This document shows positions 26,701 to 34,092 of a stretch of 64,000 nt of DNA, piece by piece. The DNA lies in the NCBI RefSeq assembly GCF_900105905.1, contig NZ_FNSV01000005.1, positions 7,130,001 to 7,194,000 on the forward strand. Reading direction: 5' to 3'. A program made the position numbers and the translations under genes. The stretch's first letter is position 1; the number at the start of each line of letters is the position of its first letter. The DNA is from Rhodococcus koreensis. GTDB lineage: Bacteria; Actinomycetota; Actinomycetes; Mycobacteriales; Mycobacteriaceae. A model generated the notes under the pieces. That model had not been told where the DNA came from. It worked only from the letters and a program-made list of their open reading frames with translations, and did no database searches.

Positions 26701-27091
26701 GATGGTGGACGTCGTTCCGCAACTCGCGGAGTGGGCACGGTCCCGGCTGGGTGTGGGCGCATATCCGGATCTGCCGGTCACCGGCGCCGTCGCAGCGGGC
26801 ATCGGATGTTTCGAGATCGCGCGCGGTGATTCCGACCGCGGTCTCGCGCTGCTGGCACTGTCCGTCCCGGCGCGCGCCCGGCAGGACAGCGTCTCGCTGC
26901 AACACCACCGGCACGTCGCGTTCGCACTCGAGAACGTCGAGGCGGGCCACTGGACGTCGGCGCAGGCGAGGTTCGGCACCTGGTCACGTCGTGCGGTGCA
27001 CACCGAGATTCTGGATGTGCTCGCCGCCGTGAGTCGCGACCTCGCGTCAGGCGGGCACCCGGCCGCCGACCCGCGCCGCGCCGGAACGTAG
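23789..27091 (+). CDS. SARP-type regulator with NB-ARC-like ATPase and TPR region
   Basis: A protein of about 1100 residues. An OmpR-like winged helix (residues about 10-90) and a bacterial transcriptional activator domain (about 95-245) form the SARP unit. An ATPase follows, with Walker A GPGGAGKTRLA near residue 310 and Walker B MLLILDNCEH, plus the LPLAIELAAARVRSM motif of this STAND group. The C-terminal 500 residues are helical and TPR-like. AfsR has the same order. Such regulators activate nearby or global metabolic genes upon a signal. No biosynthetic cluster is adjacent. ATG 23789 is chosen; GTG 23777 is possible. Confidence 0.85.
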   Translation: MSVDETVAPASAPIQVALLGEVSTRRSGALAPLPGTRARSLLVALAREPGRSRSAQALIDEVWGEDPPRSPMNALHTQVSRLRAALPDGALEIGPAGYRLAVSRDAVDLTRAEDVARRLQGRGHVGGAGPDEIRDALALWRGDPGADLPEGAAATELAADAAVIRGRLEAADRAALVEAGDWATALPKAQAHVAAEPLDERAHADLMRVLAGLGRDNEALDVFATFRRRLVDRLGADPSPALVALHAEILRGDGAPESDGRRPAAPDRTAIGLRAAPNALLGRDIDVVEIEGLLTSSRVVTILGPGGAGKTRLAHELGARAAARTSVALVELASLRSSEDVVAAISSTLGLSEIDIAPGRLTLGRIHSAREKLREALSAGPMLLILDNCEHVVGACSEIVADLVAAGDQLTVLATSRSPLMLASEAVYPLPPLAIDDDDAPAVQLFTARARAVRPTARLDPETVRSVCRTLDGLPLAIELAAARVRSMSVEDIGRRLEHRFALLRSHDPTSPERHRTLHAVIDWSWQLLGEQQQIALRRLCRFPAGFTLDAARTIAEWDGVDDVVEAVEGLVNQSLLSVSETSDTLRYYMLETVREYGEERLAEAAEEPEVFARQRVWAHAFASEALVRCRADQVALADDIDADHDNFLAVLRWAVERGDAETVAIVFPVLGGLWAIRGAHSEVMNWTPRILAATEDADLSDVDSELVAYTFLLAAMHLVFGGQARTLARTRTRLRHLLCGRADLPPVSSFAVTVILSLGSGRRHARAVAEGVRSHDRETHAAALAARASMRENLGDFRGAVRDAQAVSELCAAIGDVWGTAMAAQFLGSLYSQSGRYRDAVGLYQVAVEKLRKLGAQEEANQLWGFQASALIADGDVEAGRKVLAETLLEHRGPGAGTDDQQDEWRIAAIGSLAEADLADGDVERGLARYREALDLMYPRITAAPYADPYGLVLAASVVSAHVLHGRSEMMVDVVPQLAEWARSRLGVGAYPDLPVTGAVAAGIGCFEIARGDSDRGLALLALSVPARARQDSVSLQHHRHVAFALENVEAGHWTSAQARFGTWSRRAVHTEILDVLAAVSRDLASGGHPAADPRRAGT

Positions 27092-27790
27092 GAGGTCGGT
27101 CAGCTCCGGGTCGTCGACCGCCAGCCGTCCCGTCTTCCCGATCGCCGCGAGGCAACCGGTCACCGCGTTCTGCGCGTCGTGCACCGGGACGGCGACAGCG
27201 CTGCGGCCGACGCGCACCTCGTCGACCTCGCGGGCCGAACCGGTGTGCCGGACGGCGTCGAGTTCGGTCCGCAGCGCGCCGAAGTCGGTGATGGTCGACG
27301 ACGTCACCCTGCGCAGGCTCGGCGGCACCAGTTCGGGACGGGACGCGAGGAGGACCTTGCCGATGGCGGACGCGTGCAGGTGCGCGGCGATCGTGTTCTC
27401 GCCGCTGAGTTCGTGGTCGGGATCCCGGTCGATCAGTCGCACCCGGCTGCCCGCGAACGATGCCAGATGGATCCCGAAACGCACCTGCTCCCGCAGTTCC
27501 TCGAGCACGGCGTGGTGGTCGACCGGGTCCGGCGCCGCATCCGCCCCCGCCAGCTGCCGGGTCCTGCGGCCCAGCGCGAACCCGGACAGATCGGCGATCC
27601 GCACCAGATAGCCGTCGGCGGTCAAAAGATTGAGCAGCCGGTACGCCGTGGCCTGGGGGATCCCCGCGTGTGCGGCGATGTCTCTCGCCGTCGCCCCGGA
27701 CCCGAGCTGAGCCACGGCCTCCAGCAGGGCGAGTGCCTTCTGCACGGCGCGTGGTTCGTGGCCCGCGATCTCCCCGGCTCGGGCGCCCAT
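27047..27790 (-). CDS. IclR-family transcriptional regulator
   Basis: A 247-residue protein. The N-terminal winged HTH reads ATARDIAAHAGIPQATAYRL, and the C-terminal ligand-binding domain contains HLHASAIGKVLLAS and REVDEVRVGRSAVAVPV. It is translationally coupled to the upstream amino-acid permease (stop and start share ATGA), which suggests it responds to the transported compound. A palindrome at 29332-29345, between the permease and the divergent L-amino-acid oxidase, is its most likely site. The 3' end overlaps the convergent SARP gene by 45 bases. Confidence 0.9.
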   Translation of the reverse strand: MGARAGEIAGHEPRAVQKALALLEAVAQLGSGATARDIAAHAGIPQATAYRLLNLLTADGYLVRIADLSGFALGRRTRQLAGADAAPDPVDHHAVLEELREQVRFGIHLASFAGSRVRLIDRDPDHELSGENTIAAHLHASAIGKVLLASRPELVPPSLRRVTSSTITDFGALRTELDAVRHTGSAREVDEVRVGRSAVAVPVHDAQNAVTGCLAAIGKTGRLAVDDPELTDLLRSGAARVGGRVPA

Positions 27791-29304
27791 CACCGGGACC
27801 CGGGAGTGCGTCCAGCCGCCGTCAACGCGAGGTTCCCGGCGGCATCGGTCGCGTACACCCCGGCCCCCGGCAGCACGTCGTCCGTCTCGGCGGTGTCGAA
27901 CACCCCCATCGACCGTAGACTCGCCGGGTGGCGCCACCGCAGGTACAACTGCCACGCCGAACCCGACAGCAACAGGGCCAGCACCACGGCGGGGACCATC
28001 GAGAATCCGTGGGCCACGTTCACGAACAGCATGTAGGCCAGGACGATTCCGCCGGCGGCGCTGCCTGCGACTCCCGCCGCCAGGACGAGCGGGGTGTGCT
28101 CCCCGATCCGGCTGAGGAACCGCACCGACGCCACGGCCACCAGCACGTACGCCGCGACCACCGCAGTCCTGGCGATCAACTGCACGTGAGAAAATCCGGT
28201 CGATTTCCCGACGATGCTGAACGTCGCGGCACCCGCACACACGGCGCACACGATGACCGCCAGCGCCGCGTACGGGGTGCGGTGGCTGCGGTGCACCCGG
28301 GCGAACAGACGCGGGACTACCCGTTCGATGCCCATCGAATACAGCAGGCGCGACGCGGCATTCGACGACGCCATCGCCGACGCCAGCCACGACGTGCCCA
28401 ACCCGAGGTTCAGGGCGATCACCACGGCCGGGTCGACACCGGTAGCGGTGCCGTGGAGGTACGCGTTCACCAGGGTGTCGGCGCGACCGGACCAGGCGGC
28501 CCACGCCGAGAAGATGAACAGGCCGCCGCAGATCATCGGAGTGAGCATCACGGTGCGGGTCACCGTGGCGAGCGGGCGCTTGGCCTCCGGGCCGAAGAAC
28601 GTGGCACTCTCGAAGCCGGCCAGCGCGAACACCGCGGCCAGAGTCATGAGCAGCGGTCCGTACGCGGAATCGGACGGCGGCACCGTTGCGTGCTGGCCGC
28701 CCGCGCCGGTCACGATCATCAGACCGGCGATGAACAGCAACGAGCACGATTCGACGGCGAGGATCGCGAGAGCCGCGAACCGCACCCCACGGACCAGGCA
28801 ACCGAGGATCACGATCGCGATCCCGGCGTACACGAGAAGGCGCTCGGTGGGCCCGCGCAACTCCACCCCGAAGAAGCCGAGCGTCGCGATCACGGCTTGG
28901 CCGCCGTGATACAGCGTCATCACCGCACTGCCCACGTACTTGGTCAGCATCGCGACGCCCGCCGTCAGCGCGGCCCGGGTGCCGAGGCCCTGGAACACGA
29001 AACTGTAGAGACCGCCCGCGGCCGCCATGCGCCGCGTGAACTGCGAGACGCACACCGCGATCAGGGACACCACCACCGTCGCGACGACGATCGTAATCAG
29101 ACCGCTGAGCAGCATCTGGTGGGTGAACATGGTGACGGGAAGCACCACCATCGACACCGCAGGCGCCGTCGTCGCCACCGATTGGGCGAGAACCTCGACG
29201 CCCGACAGTTGTCGCCTGCCTAGCGCACGCAACGGCGACAGGGCCGCACGTGCGGGCTCGCCGGTGGCGAATGAACGCGCGATGGCGTCGGAAAGGGCTG
29301 ACAT
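27790..29304 (-). CDS. APC-family amino-acid permease
   Basis: A 504-residue protein with about 12 hydrophobic helices. The first-helix region AQSVATTAPAVSMVVLP and the segment FALAGFESATFFGPEAKRPL match the amino acid-polyamine-organocation superfamily. It is divergent from the secreted L-amino-acid oxidase operon and precedes an IclR regulator, so an amino acid or the keto/amine product is a plausible substrate. ATG 29304 begins MSALSDAIARS; the upstream open frame runs through the palindrome and is rejected. Confidence 0.88.
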   Translation of the reverse strand: MSALSDAIARSFATGEPARAALSPLRALGRRQLSGVEVLAQSVATTAPAVSMVVLPVTMFTHQMLLSGLITIVVATVVVSLIAVCVSQFTRRMAAAGGLYSFVFQGLGTRAALTAGVAMLTKYVGSAVMTLYHGGQAVIATLGFFGVELRGPTERLLVYAGIAIVILGCLVRGVRFAALAILAVESCSLLFIAGLMIVTGAGGQHATVPPSDSAYGPLLMTLAAVFALAGFESATFFGPEAKRPLATVTRTVMLTPMICGGLFIFSAWAAWSGRADTLVNAYLHGTATGVDPAVVIALNLGLGTSWLASAMASSNAASRLLYSMGIERVVPRLFARVHRSHRTPYAALAVIVCAVCAGAATFSIVGKSTGFSHVQLIARTAVVAAYVLVAVASVRFLSRIGEHTPLVLAAGVAGSAAGGIVLAYMLFVNVAHGFSMVPAVVLALLLSGSAWQLYLRWRHPASLRSMGVFDTAETDDVLPGAGVYATDAAGNLALTAAGRTPGSR

Positions 29305-29331
29305 GCGCGTGAAACTAGCCGGGTCGTGTTG

Positions 29332-29345
29332 CCGAAAAGTTTCGG
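29332..29345. promoter_or_regulatory. Candidate IclR operator between permease and oxidase
   Basis: CCGAAA-AG-TTTCGG is a perfect 14-base palindrome, 28 bases upstream of the permease start and about 160 bases upstream of the oxidase start. The position fits repression of the permease-IclR transcript and possibly control of the divergent one. The sequence somewhat resembles the MarR-linked repeat at 7813-7826. Confidence 0.5.
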
Positions 29346-29368
29346 TTTCGGGTCGAACTGCGACTCGG

Positions 29369-29399
29369 GAGTGAGAACGGCACACACCCGTTCTCGCTC
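29369..29399. other. Stem-loop in the divergent intergenic region
   Basis: GAGTGAGAACGG (29369-29380) pairs with CCGTTCTCGCTC (29388-29399) with one mismatch over 12 bases and a 7-base loop. It may be a 5' UTR hairpin of the oxidase transcript or a second protein-binding site. Confidence 0.4.
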
Positions 29400-29506
29400 G
29401 CCGGCCTCAGACTGTTTCGCCGCCGACAACTTCCCGACTCGCTTGCCTCCCAGGATGAATCCGGACACGTTACCCGGGTCGCCGGGCGCAAGAATGGGAG
29501 CGCGAA

Positions 29507-31111
29507 TTGGCATTCACACGTAGATCTTTCATGAAGGGCCTCGGGGCCACTGGGGGCGCAGGACTCGCGTACGGCGCGATGTCGACGCTCGGGCTCGCAC
29601 CGTCGACCGCCGCGCCCGCCCGCACCTTCCAGTCGCTCGCGGCCGGCGACCTCATCGGCAAGGTGAAGGGCAGCCACTCCGTGGTCGTGCTCGGCGGCGG
29701 CCCCGCCGGACTGTGTTCGGCATTCGAACTGCAGAAGGCCGGATACACGGTGACGGTCCTCGAGGCCCGCACCCGGCCCGGCGGCCGCGTCTGGACCGCC
29801 CGGGGCGGCACCGAGGAGACCGACCTGAACGGCGAGACCCAGAAGTGCACGTTCTCGGACGGCCACTTCTACAACGTCGGCGCCACCCGCATCCCGCAGA
29901 GCCACATCACACTCGACTACTGCCGCGAACTCGGCGTCGAGATCCAGGGCTTCGGCAACCAGAACGCCAACACGTTCGTGAACTACGCGAGCGACACGTC
30001 CCTGTCGGGACAGTCCGTCACCTACCGGGCGGCGAAGGCCGACACGTTCGGCTACATGTCCGAACTGCTGAAGAAGGCCACCGATCAGGGCGCCCTGGAC
30101 CAGGTACTGACCCGGGAGGACAAGGACGCGCTGTCGGAATTCCTCAGCGACTTCGGCGACCTGTCCGACGACGGCCGCTACCTCGGATCATCCCGTCGCG
30201 GTTACGATTCCGAGCCCGGAGCCGGCCTGAACTTCGGCACCGAAAAGAAGCCGTTCGCGATGCAGGAAGTGATCCGCAGCGGCATCGGCCGCAACTTCAG
30301 CTTCGACTTCGGCTACGACCAGGCGATGATGATGTTCACCCCGGTCGGCGGGATGGACCGGATCTACTACGCGTTCCAGGACCGGATCGGCACCGACAAC
30401 ATCGTCTTCGGCGCCGAGGTCACGTCGATGAAGAACGTGTCCGGCGGTGTCACGGTCGAATACACCGCAGGCGGCGCGAAGAAGTCGATCACCGCCGACT
30501 ACGCGATCTGCACGATCCCGCCGCACCTCGTCGGCCGACTGCAGAACAACCTGCCCGCCGACGTGCTCACCGCGCTGAAGGCGGCGAAACCGTCGTCGTC
30601 GGGAAAGCTCGGCATCGAGTACTCGCGCCGGTGGTGGGAGACGGAAGAGCGCATCTACGGCGGCGCGTCCAACACGGACAAGGACATCTCGCAGATCATG
30701 TTCCCGTACGACCACTACAACTCCGACCGGGGTGTGGTCGTCGCCTACTACAGCAGCGGCAAGCGGCAGGAGGCGTTCGAGTCGCTCACCCACCGCCAGC
30801 GGCTCGCCAAGGCGATCGCGGAGGGCTCGGAGATCCACGGCGAGAAGTACACCCGCGACATCTCCTCGTCGTTCTCGGGGAGCTGGCGCCGCACCAAGTA
30901 CTCCGAGAGTGCCTGGGCCAACTGGGCGGGCAGCGGCGGCTCGCACGGCGGGGCGGCCACTCCCGAATACGAGAAGCTGCTCGAACCCGTCGACAAGATC
31001 TACTTCGCCGGCGACCACCTGTCCAACGCCATCGCCTGGCAACACGGCGCGCTGACATCCGCCCGCGACGTCGTCACCCACATCCACGAGCGCGTCGCCC
31101 AGGAAGCCTGA
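29507..31111 (+). CDS. Secreted L-amino-acid oxidase (Tat-exported flavin amine oxidase)
   Basis: A 534-residue FAD enzyme that oxidises L-amino acids to imino acids and hydrogen peroxide. The N-terminus (TRRSFMKGL) is a twin-arginine signal with Arg5-Arg6, and an Ala-rich cleavage region follows near residue 35. FAD binding is shown by VVVLGGGPAGLCSAFELQ and by the C-terminal IYFAGDHLSNAIAWQHGAL. From memory the sequence is very close to the crystallised R. opacus L-amino-acid oxidase. The start is TTG 29507 behind GGGAG. A RidA lipoprotein and a tatA follow in the same operon. Confidence 0.94.
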   Translation: MAFTRRSFMKGLGATGGAGLAYGAMSTLGLAPSTAAPARTFQSLAAGDLIGKVKGSHSVVVLGGGPAGLCSAFELQKAGYTVTVLEARTRPGGRVWTARGGTEETDLNGETQKCTFSDGHFYNVGATRIPQSHITLDYCRELGVEIQGFGNQNANTFVNYASDTSLSGQSVTYRAAKADTFGYMSELLKKATDQGALDQVLTREDKDALSEFLSDFGDLSDDGRYLGSSRRGYDSEPGAGLNFGTEKKPFAMQEVIRSGIGRNFSFDFGYDQAMMMFTPVGGMDRIYYAFQDRIGTDNIVFGAEVTSMKNVSGGVTVEYTAGGAKKSITADYAICTIPPHLVGRLQNNLPADVLTALKAAKPSSSGKLGIEYSRRWWETEERIYGGASNTDKDISQIMFPYDHYNSDRGVVVAYYSSGKRQEAFESLTHRQRLAKAIAEGSEIHGEKYTRDISSSFSGSWRRTKYSESAWANWAGSGGSHGGAATPEYEKLLEPVDKIYFAGDHLSNAIAWQHGALTSARDVVTHIHERVAQEA

Positions 31112-31141
31112 CCCATTCCCCCGAACCAGGAGTTGTGCACT

Positions 31142-31816
31142 GTGAAGTCTTTTCGTACCAAGGCCGTGACCGCCGCACTCGCCGCATCCGCTCTGATCGC
31201 CGGGGCGACGTCGTGCTCCTCCGAAGAGGCGGCGGCTGAGGCACCTGGCAGCACGTTCGTCTCCAAGTCCGTTCTCGAAGCCGGGGAGGCGAATCCGATG
31301 ATCGCGCAGGGTGTCGCGATCGGCGGCGGCACCGCCGTCTACAAATCGAGCGGCATCGGCCCGGGCGCGTCCAACAAGGCCGCACCCGAGGGCACCCCCG
31401 AGTCGTACATCGACACCGACGTGTTCTCCGGCGGCGCACTCCCGGCCGGAGTCACCATCACCGAAGCGCAGGGCATCAACGCGCTGAAGCGGATTCGCGA
31501 CAATCTCGAGGCACAGGGACTGACGCTCGAGGACGTCGTGACCATGCGGGTGTTCCTCGACAACGCCCCCGGCACCGACCGCGCCGACTACGCCGGCTGG
31601 AACCGCGCCTACCGGCAGTTCTTCGCGAACACCAACCTCGACACCGGCGACACTGAACTCGTCCCGCTCGGCACCGCCGAACCGGCCGCCCCGATGGAGC
31701 GGAACTCCGCACGGCCCAGCCGGTTCGCGCTCGAGGTCGCGAGCCTGCCCGCCGCCGGCTGGCTCGTCGAGGTCGAGGTGGACGCCGTGTACCCCGACGG
31801 TGAGGAGCCGCAGTAG
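31142..31816 (+). CDS. Exported RidA/YjgF-family lipoprotein
   Basis: A 224-residue protein. It begins with a signal peptide and a probable lipobox (ATSC, Cys25), then a RidA-like domain with LTLEDVVTMRVFLDN, RPSRFALEVASLP and VEVEVDAVYP. The Arg needed in RidA to bind the substrate carboxylate aligns with Arg184. RidA proteins hydrolyse reactive imines and enamines, and the oxidase encoded just upstream makes such imines outside the membrane, so the pair is functionally coherent. GTG 31142 has CAGGAG at 9 bases; TTG 31133 is too close. Lipid anchoring is a prediction. Confidence 0.82.
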   Translation: MKSFRTKAVTAALAASALIAGATSCSSEEAAAEAPGSTFVSKSVLEAGEANPMIAQGVAIGGGTAVYKSSGIGPGASNKAAPEGTPESYIDTDVFSGGALPAGVTITEAQGINALKRIRDNLEAQGLTLEDVVTMRVFLDNAPGTDRADYAGWNRAYRQFFANTNLDTGDTELVPLGTAEPAAPMERNSARPSRFALEVASLPAAGWLVEVEVDAVYPDGEEPQ

Positions 31817-31983
31817 TGGGGGCGCTGAGCCCGAGCCACTGGGCGATCATCGCGGTGGTGCTTGTGGTGCTGTTCGGGTCGAAGAAGCTCCCGGACGCCG
31901 CCCGCGGCCTGGGACGGTCGATGCGGATCCTCAAGACCGAGGTGGGGGAGTTGCAGGCGGACGCCCCCGAACTGGAGAAATAA
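31816..31983 (+). CDS. tatA: TatA-like translocase subunit (55 residues)
   Basis: The GTG at 31816 shares its first base with the end of the RidA stop codon, so the gene is tightly coupled. The product has a short N-terminal helix (SHWAIIAVVLVVLFGSKKLP) with the FG hinge and K-K-L-P of TatA, followed by an amphipathic helix DAARGLGRSMRILK and an acidic tail. It is a complete minimal TatA/E protein. Its location behind a Tat substrate suggests a dedicated pore subunit for the oxidase; the main tatABC would lie elsewhere. Confidence 0.9.
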   Translation: MGALSPSHWAIIAVVLVVLFGSKKLPDAARGLGRSMRILKTEVGELQADAPELEK

Positions 31984-31988
31984 ACGAA

Positions 31989-32021
31989 GCGAGCCGGTGG
32001 ACCCCGCGTCCACCGGCTCGC
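31989..32021. terminator. Intrinsic bidirectional terminator
   Basis: A perfect 12-base stem GCGAGCCGGTGG / CCACCGGCTCGC with a 9-base loop, starting 5 bases after the tatA stop and ending 14 bases before the convergent ABC permease stop. It closes both transcripts. Confidence 0.75.
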
Positions 32022-32035
32022 TCGTTCTCGAGGTG

Positions 32036-32866
32036 TCAGGCCTTACGCATGTAGGTACGGACCGTCAGCGGTGCCATGATCGCGACGATCACGGCGGCGC
32101 CGAGCAGCGACCACACGACGTGCACACCGAAGTGGCCGTCGTTGACGAGTTCCCGCACCGCGGTCACGACGTGCGACACGGGGTTGACGTTCACGAACGC
32201 CTGCATCCAGCCCGGCATCGTGTCGGCAGGCACGAACGCGTTGGACATGAACGTCAGCGGGAACAGGATCAGCATCGAAATGCCCTGCACCGAGGACGCT
32301 TTGCTCATGAGGACGCCCATCAGCGCGAAGATCCAGCTGATCGAGAAGGCGCAGACGACGACGAGCACACCGGCCGACACCACCCCGACGACGCCGCCGC
32401 CCGGCCGGTACCCCATCGCGATACCGACAGTGAACGTGATGGTCGTGGCGATGCCGTACCGCACGACGTCGGCGAGGAGAGCGCCGGACAGCGGCGCGAT
32501 GCGGGCGATCGGCAGCGACTTGAAGCGGTCGAAGACGCCCTTGTCCATGTCTTCCCGCAACTGGGTGCCGGTCACGATCGACGTGGTGATCACCGTCTGA
32601 ACCAGGATGCCCGGGATGATGATCGGCAGATACGACGCCACGTCGCCGGAGATGGCGCCACCGAAGATGTACGTGAACATCAACGTGAAGATGATCGGCT
32701 GGACGACGACGTCGAACAGTTGCTCCGGGTTGTGCTTGATCTTGAGTAGTCCCCGGTACGCCATGGTCAGCGTGTTGGCGACGGACTGTTCGAGGCTGAT
32801 CCGGTTCCGGGCCTCCGGAATCGGTTGCGGGCCCGCGTGTGCGCGGGATTCGAGGGCGGTGGTCAT
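32036..32866 (-). CDS. ABC-2 type exporter permease (DrrB-like)
   Basis: A 276-residue protein with six hydrophobic helices. The N-terminus contains LFDVVVQPIIFTLMFTYIFGG and the C-terminus PLTFMSNAFVPADTMPGWMQ, both typical of daunorubicin-resistance-type permeases. It pairs with the ATPase gene upstream, which overlaps it by four bases. The complex would export a hydrophobic drug or lipid. The substrate cannot be inferred; no antibiotic gene cluster adjoins. Confidence 0.88.
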   Translation of the reverse strand: MTTALESRAHAGPQPIPEARNRISLEQSVANTLTMAYRGLLKIKHNPEQLFDVVVQPIIFTLMFTYIFGGAISGDVASYLPIIIPGILVQTVITTSIVTGTQLREDMDKGVFDRFKSLPIARIAPLSGALLADVVRYGIATTITFTVGIAMGYRPGGGVVGVVSAGVLVVVCAFSISWIFALMGVLMSKASSVQGISMLILFPLTFMSNAFVPADTMPGWMQAFVNVNPVSHVVTAVRELVNDGHFGVHVVWSLLGAAVIVAIMAPLTVRTYMRKA

Positions 32867-33855
32867 GCGACGCTCCGTTCGGTATCGGCGTCGGCGGCAG
32901 TGTCTTCTGCGCCGTGGCCGGTGATGGTGAGGAAGACCTCGTCGAGACTCGGCTTCTGGACGGTGATCTCGTCGACGGCGATCCCGTGGTCGCGCAACCG
33001 GATCAGGAGTTCCACGGTGAGCGACGGATCGGTCATCGGTGCGGTGAGGCGGCCGATCTCCGGTGTGATCGCCACATCCACGCCGAGGGTGTGTGCGATC
33101 ACCGAACGCGCGTCGTCGATCTGTCCGCGGTCGGCCAGGGTCAACTGCAGCGATGAGACGCCGACGGACGCCTTCAACTCGTCGGCCGTGCCGTCCGCGA
33201 TCACCTTCCCGCGGTCGATGACGGCGATCCGATCCGCCAGCTGGTCCGCCTCGTCGAGGTACTGCGTGGTCAGCAGCACCGTCGACCCGTCCGCGACCAG
33301 CCGGCGGATGGTGTCCCACATCTGGGCACGAGTCCGCGGGTCCAGGCCCGTCGTCGGCTCGTCGAGGAACAACAGCGGCGGATGGGCGATCAGGCTGGCC
33401 GCCAGGTCCAGGCGCCGTCGCATGCCGCCCGAGAAATTCTTCAGCGGCTTCGTCGCCGCCTCGGTGAGGTCGAACTCCTCGAGCAGTTCCGTGCACTTGC
33501 GTCGTGCGTCGCCCCGGCTCAGGCCGAGCAACCGGGCGAAGATCACCAGATTCTCGACCGCCGACAGGTCCTCGTCGACGGACGCATACTGGCCCGTGAC
33601 ACCGACCAGCGAGCGCACCGCGTTCGGTTCACGCACCACGTCGTGGCCGAAGATCCGGGCCTCGCCGCCGTCCGGGCGCAACAAGGTCGCAAGCATCCGC
33701 ACCGTGGTGGTCTTGCCCGCGCCGTTCGGGCCGAGCACTCCGTACACCGACCCGGTCGGCACGGACAGGCTCACGCCGTCGACGGCGCGCTGGCGGCCGA
33801 AGAGCTTCACGAGGCCGTCGGCCTCGATGGCTGGGGGAGTTGCAGTGAGGTTCAT
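32863..33855 (-). CDS. ABC exporter ATP-binding protein (DrrA-like)
   Basis: A 330-residue cytoplasmic ATPase. Walker A is GPNGAGKTTTVRML, the signature is NFSGGMRRRLDLAASL, Walker B is LLFLDEPTTGLDP, and the H-loop follows in TTQYLDEADQLAD. The C-terminal extension of about 100 residues, with SLDEVFLTITG, is the regulatory domain of DrrA-type proteins. The start at 33855 begins MNLTATPPAIEADGL. It forms an operon with the permease. Confidence 0.92.
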   Translation of the reverse strand: MNLTATPPAIEADGLVKLFGRQRAVDGVSLSVPTGSVYGVLGPNGAGKTTTVRMLATLLRPDGGEARIFGHDVVREPNAVRSLVGVTGQYASVDEDLSAVENLVIFARLLGLSRGDARRKCTELLEEFDLTEAATKPLKNFSGGMRRRLDLAASLIAHPPLLFLDEPTTGLDPRTRAQMWDTIRRLVADGSTVLLTTQYLDEADQLADRIAVIDRGKVIADGTADELKASVGVSSLQLTLADRGQIDDARSVIAHTLGVDVAITPEIGRLTAPMTDPSLTVELLIRLRDHGIAVDEITVQKPSLDEVFLTITGHGAEDTAADADTERSVA

Positions 33856-33942
33856 GCCGTAGACGATGCAGCCCACCCCTTGCAGCGGGCTTGCACGCCT
33901 CTTGCTCGGGCTCACGAGGGCTGTTGTCCTGCGGATTCACAG

Positions 33943-33994
33943 GCATTCGCCGGAATCAGCCGCAATTGCGGGGGCATCTGACGAATCGGTGTGC
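33943..33994 (+). repeat. Left direct repeat flanking the AbiEi-like gene
   Basis: About 52 bases containing CGCAATTGCG, then ATCTGACGAATCGGTGTGC. It matches 34900-34951 downstream with roughly 80 percent identity and the same orientation, and the last 14 bases of the common part are identical. The two repeats bracket one gene. Confidence 0.7.
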
Positions 33995-34092
33995 GGATGT
34001 GGAATTCCACAGCCCCTCGGTTATCCACAGGCCGACTGTTTCCCCTGGTCGGAGGCGGCGACCGGCGTCGAGCTCGGGGCACGATGCTCGAT

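Noticed and set aside
25304..26950. 548-residue frame opposite the SARP regulator
   Set aside because: No recognisable motif, Arg/His/Gln-rich antisense composition, and it lies wholly inside a well-supported gene.
27047..29053. 668-residue minus-strand frame covering IclR and permease
   Set aside because: Only its C-terminal 247 residues are a protein (IclR); the rest is an out-of-frame reading of the permease.
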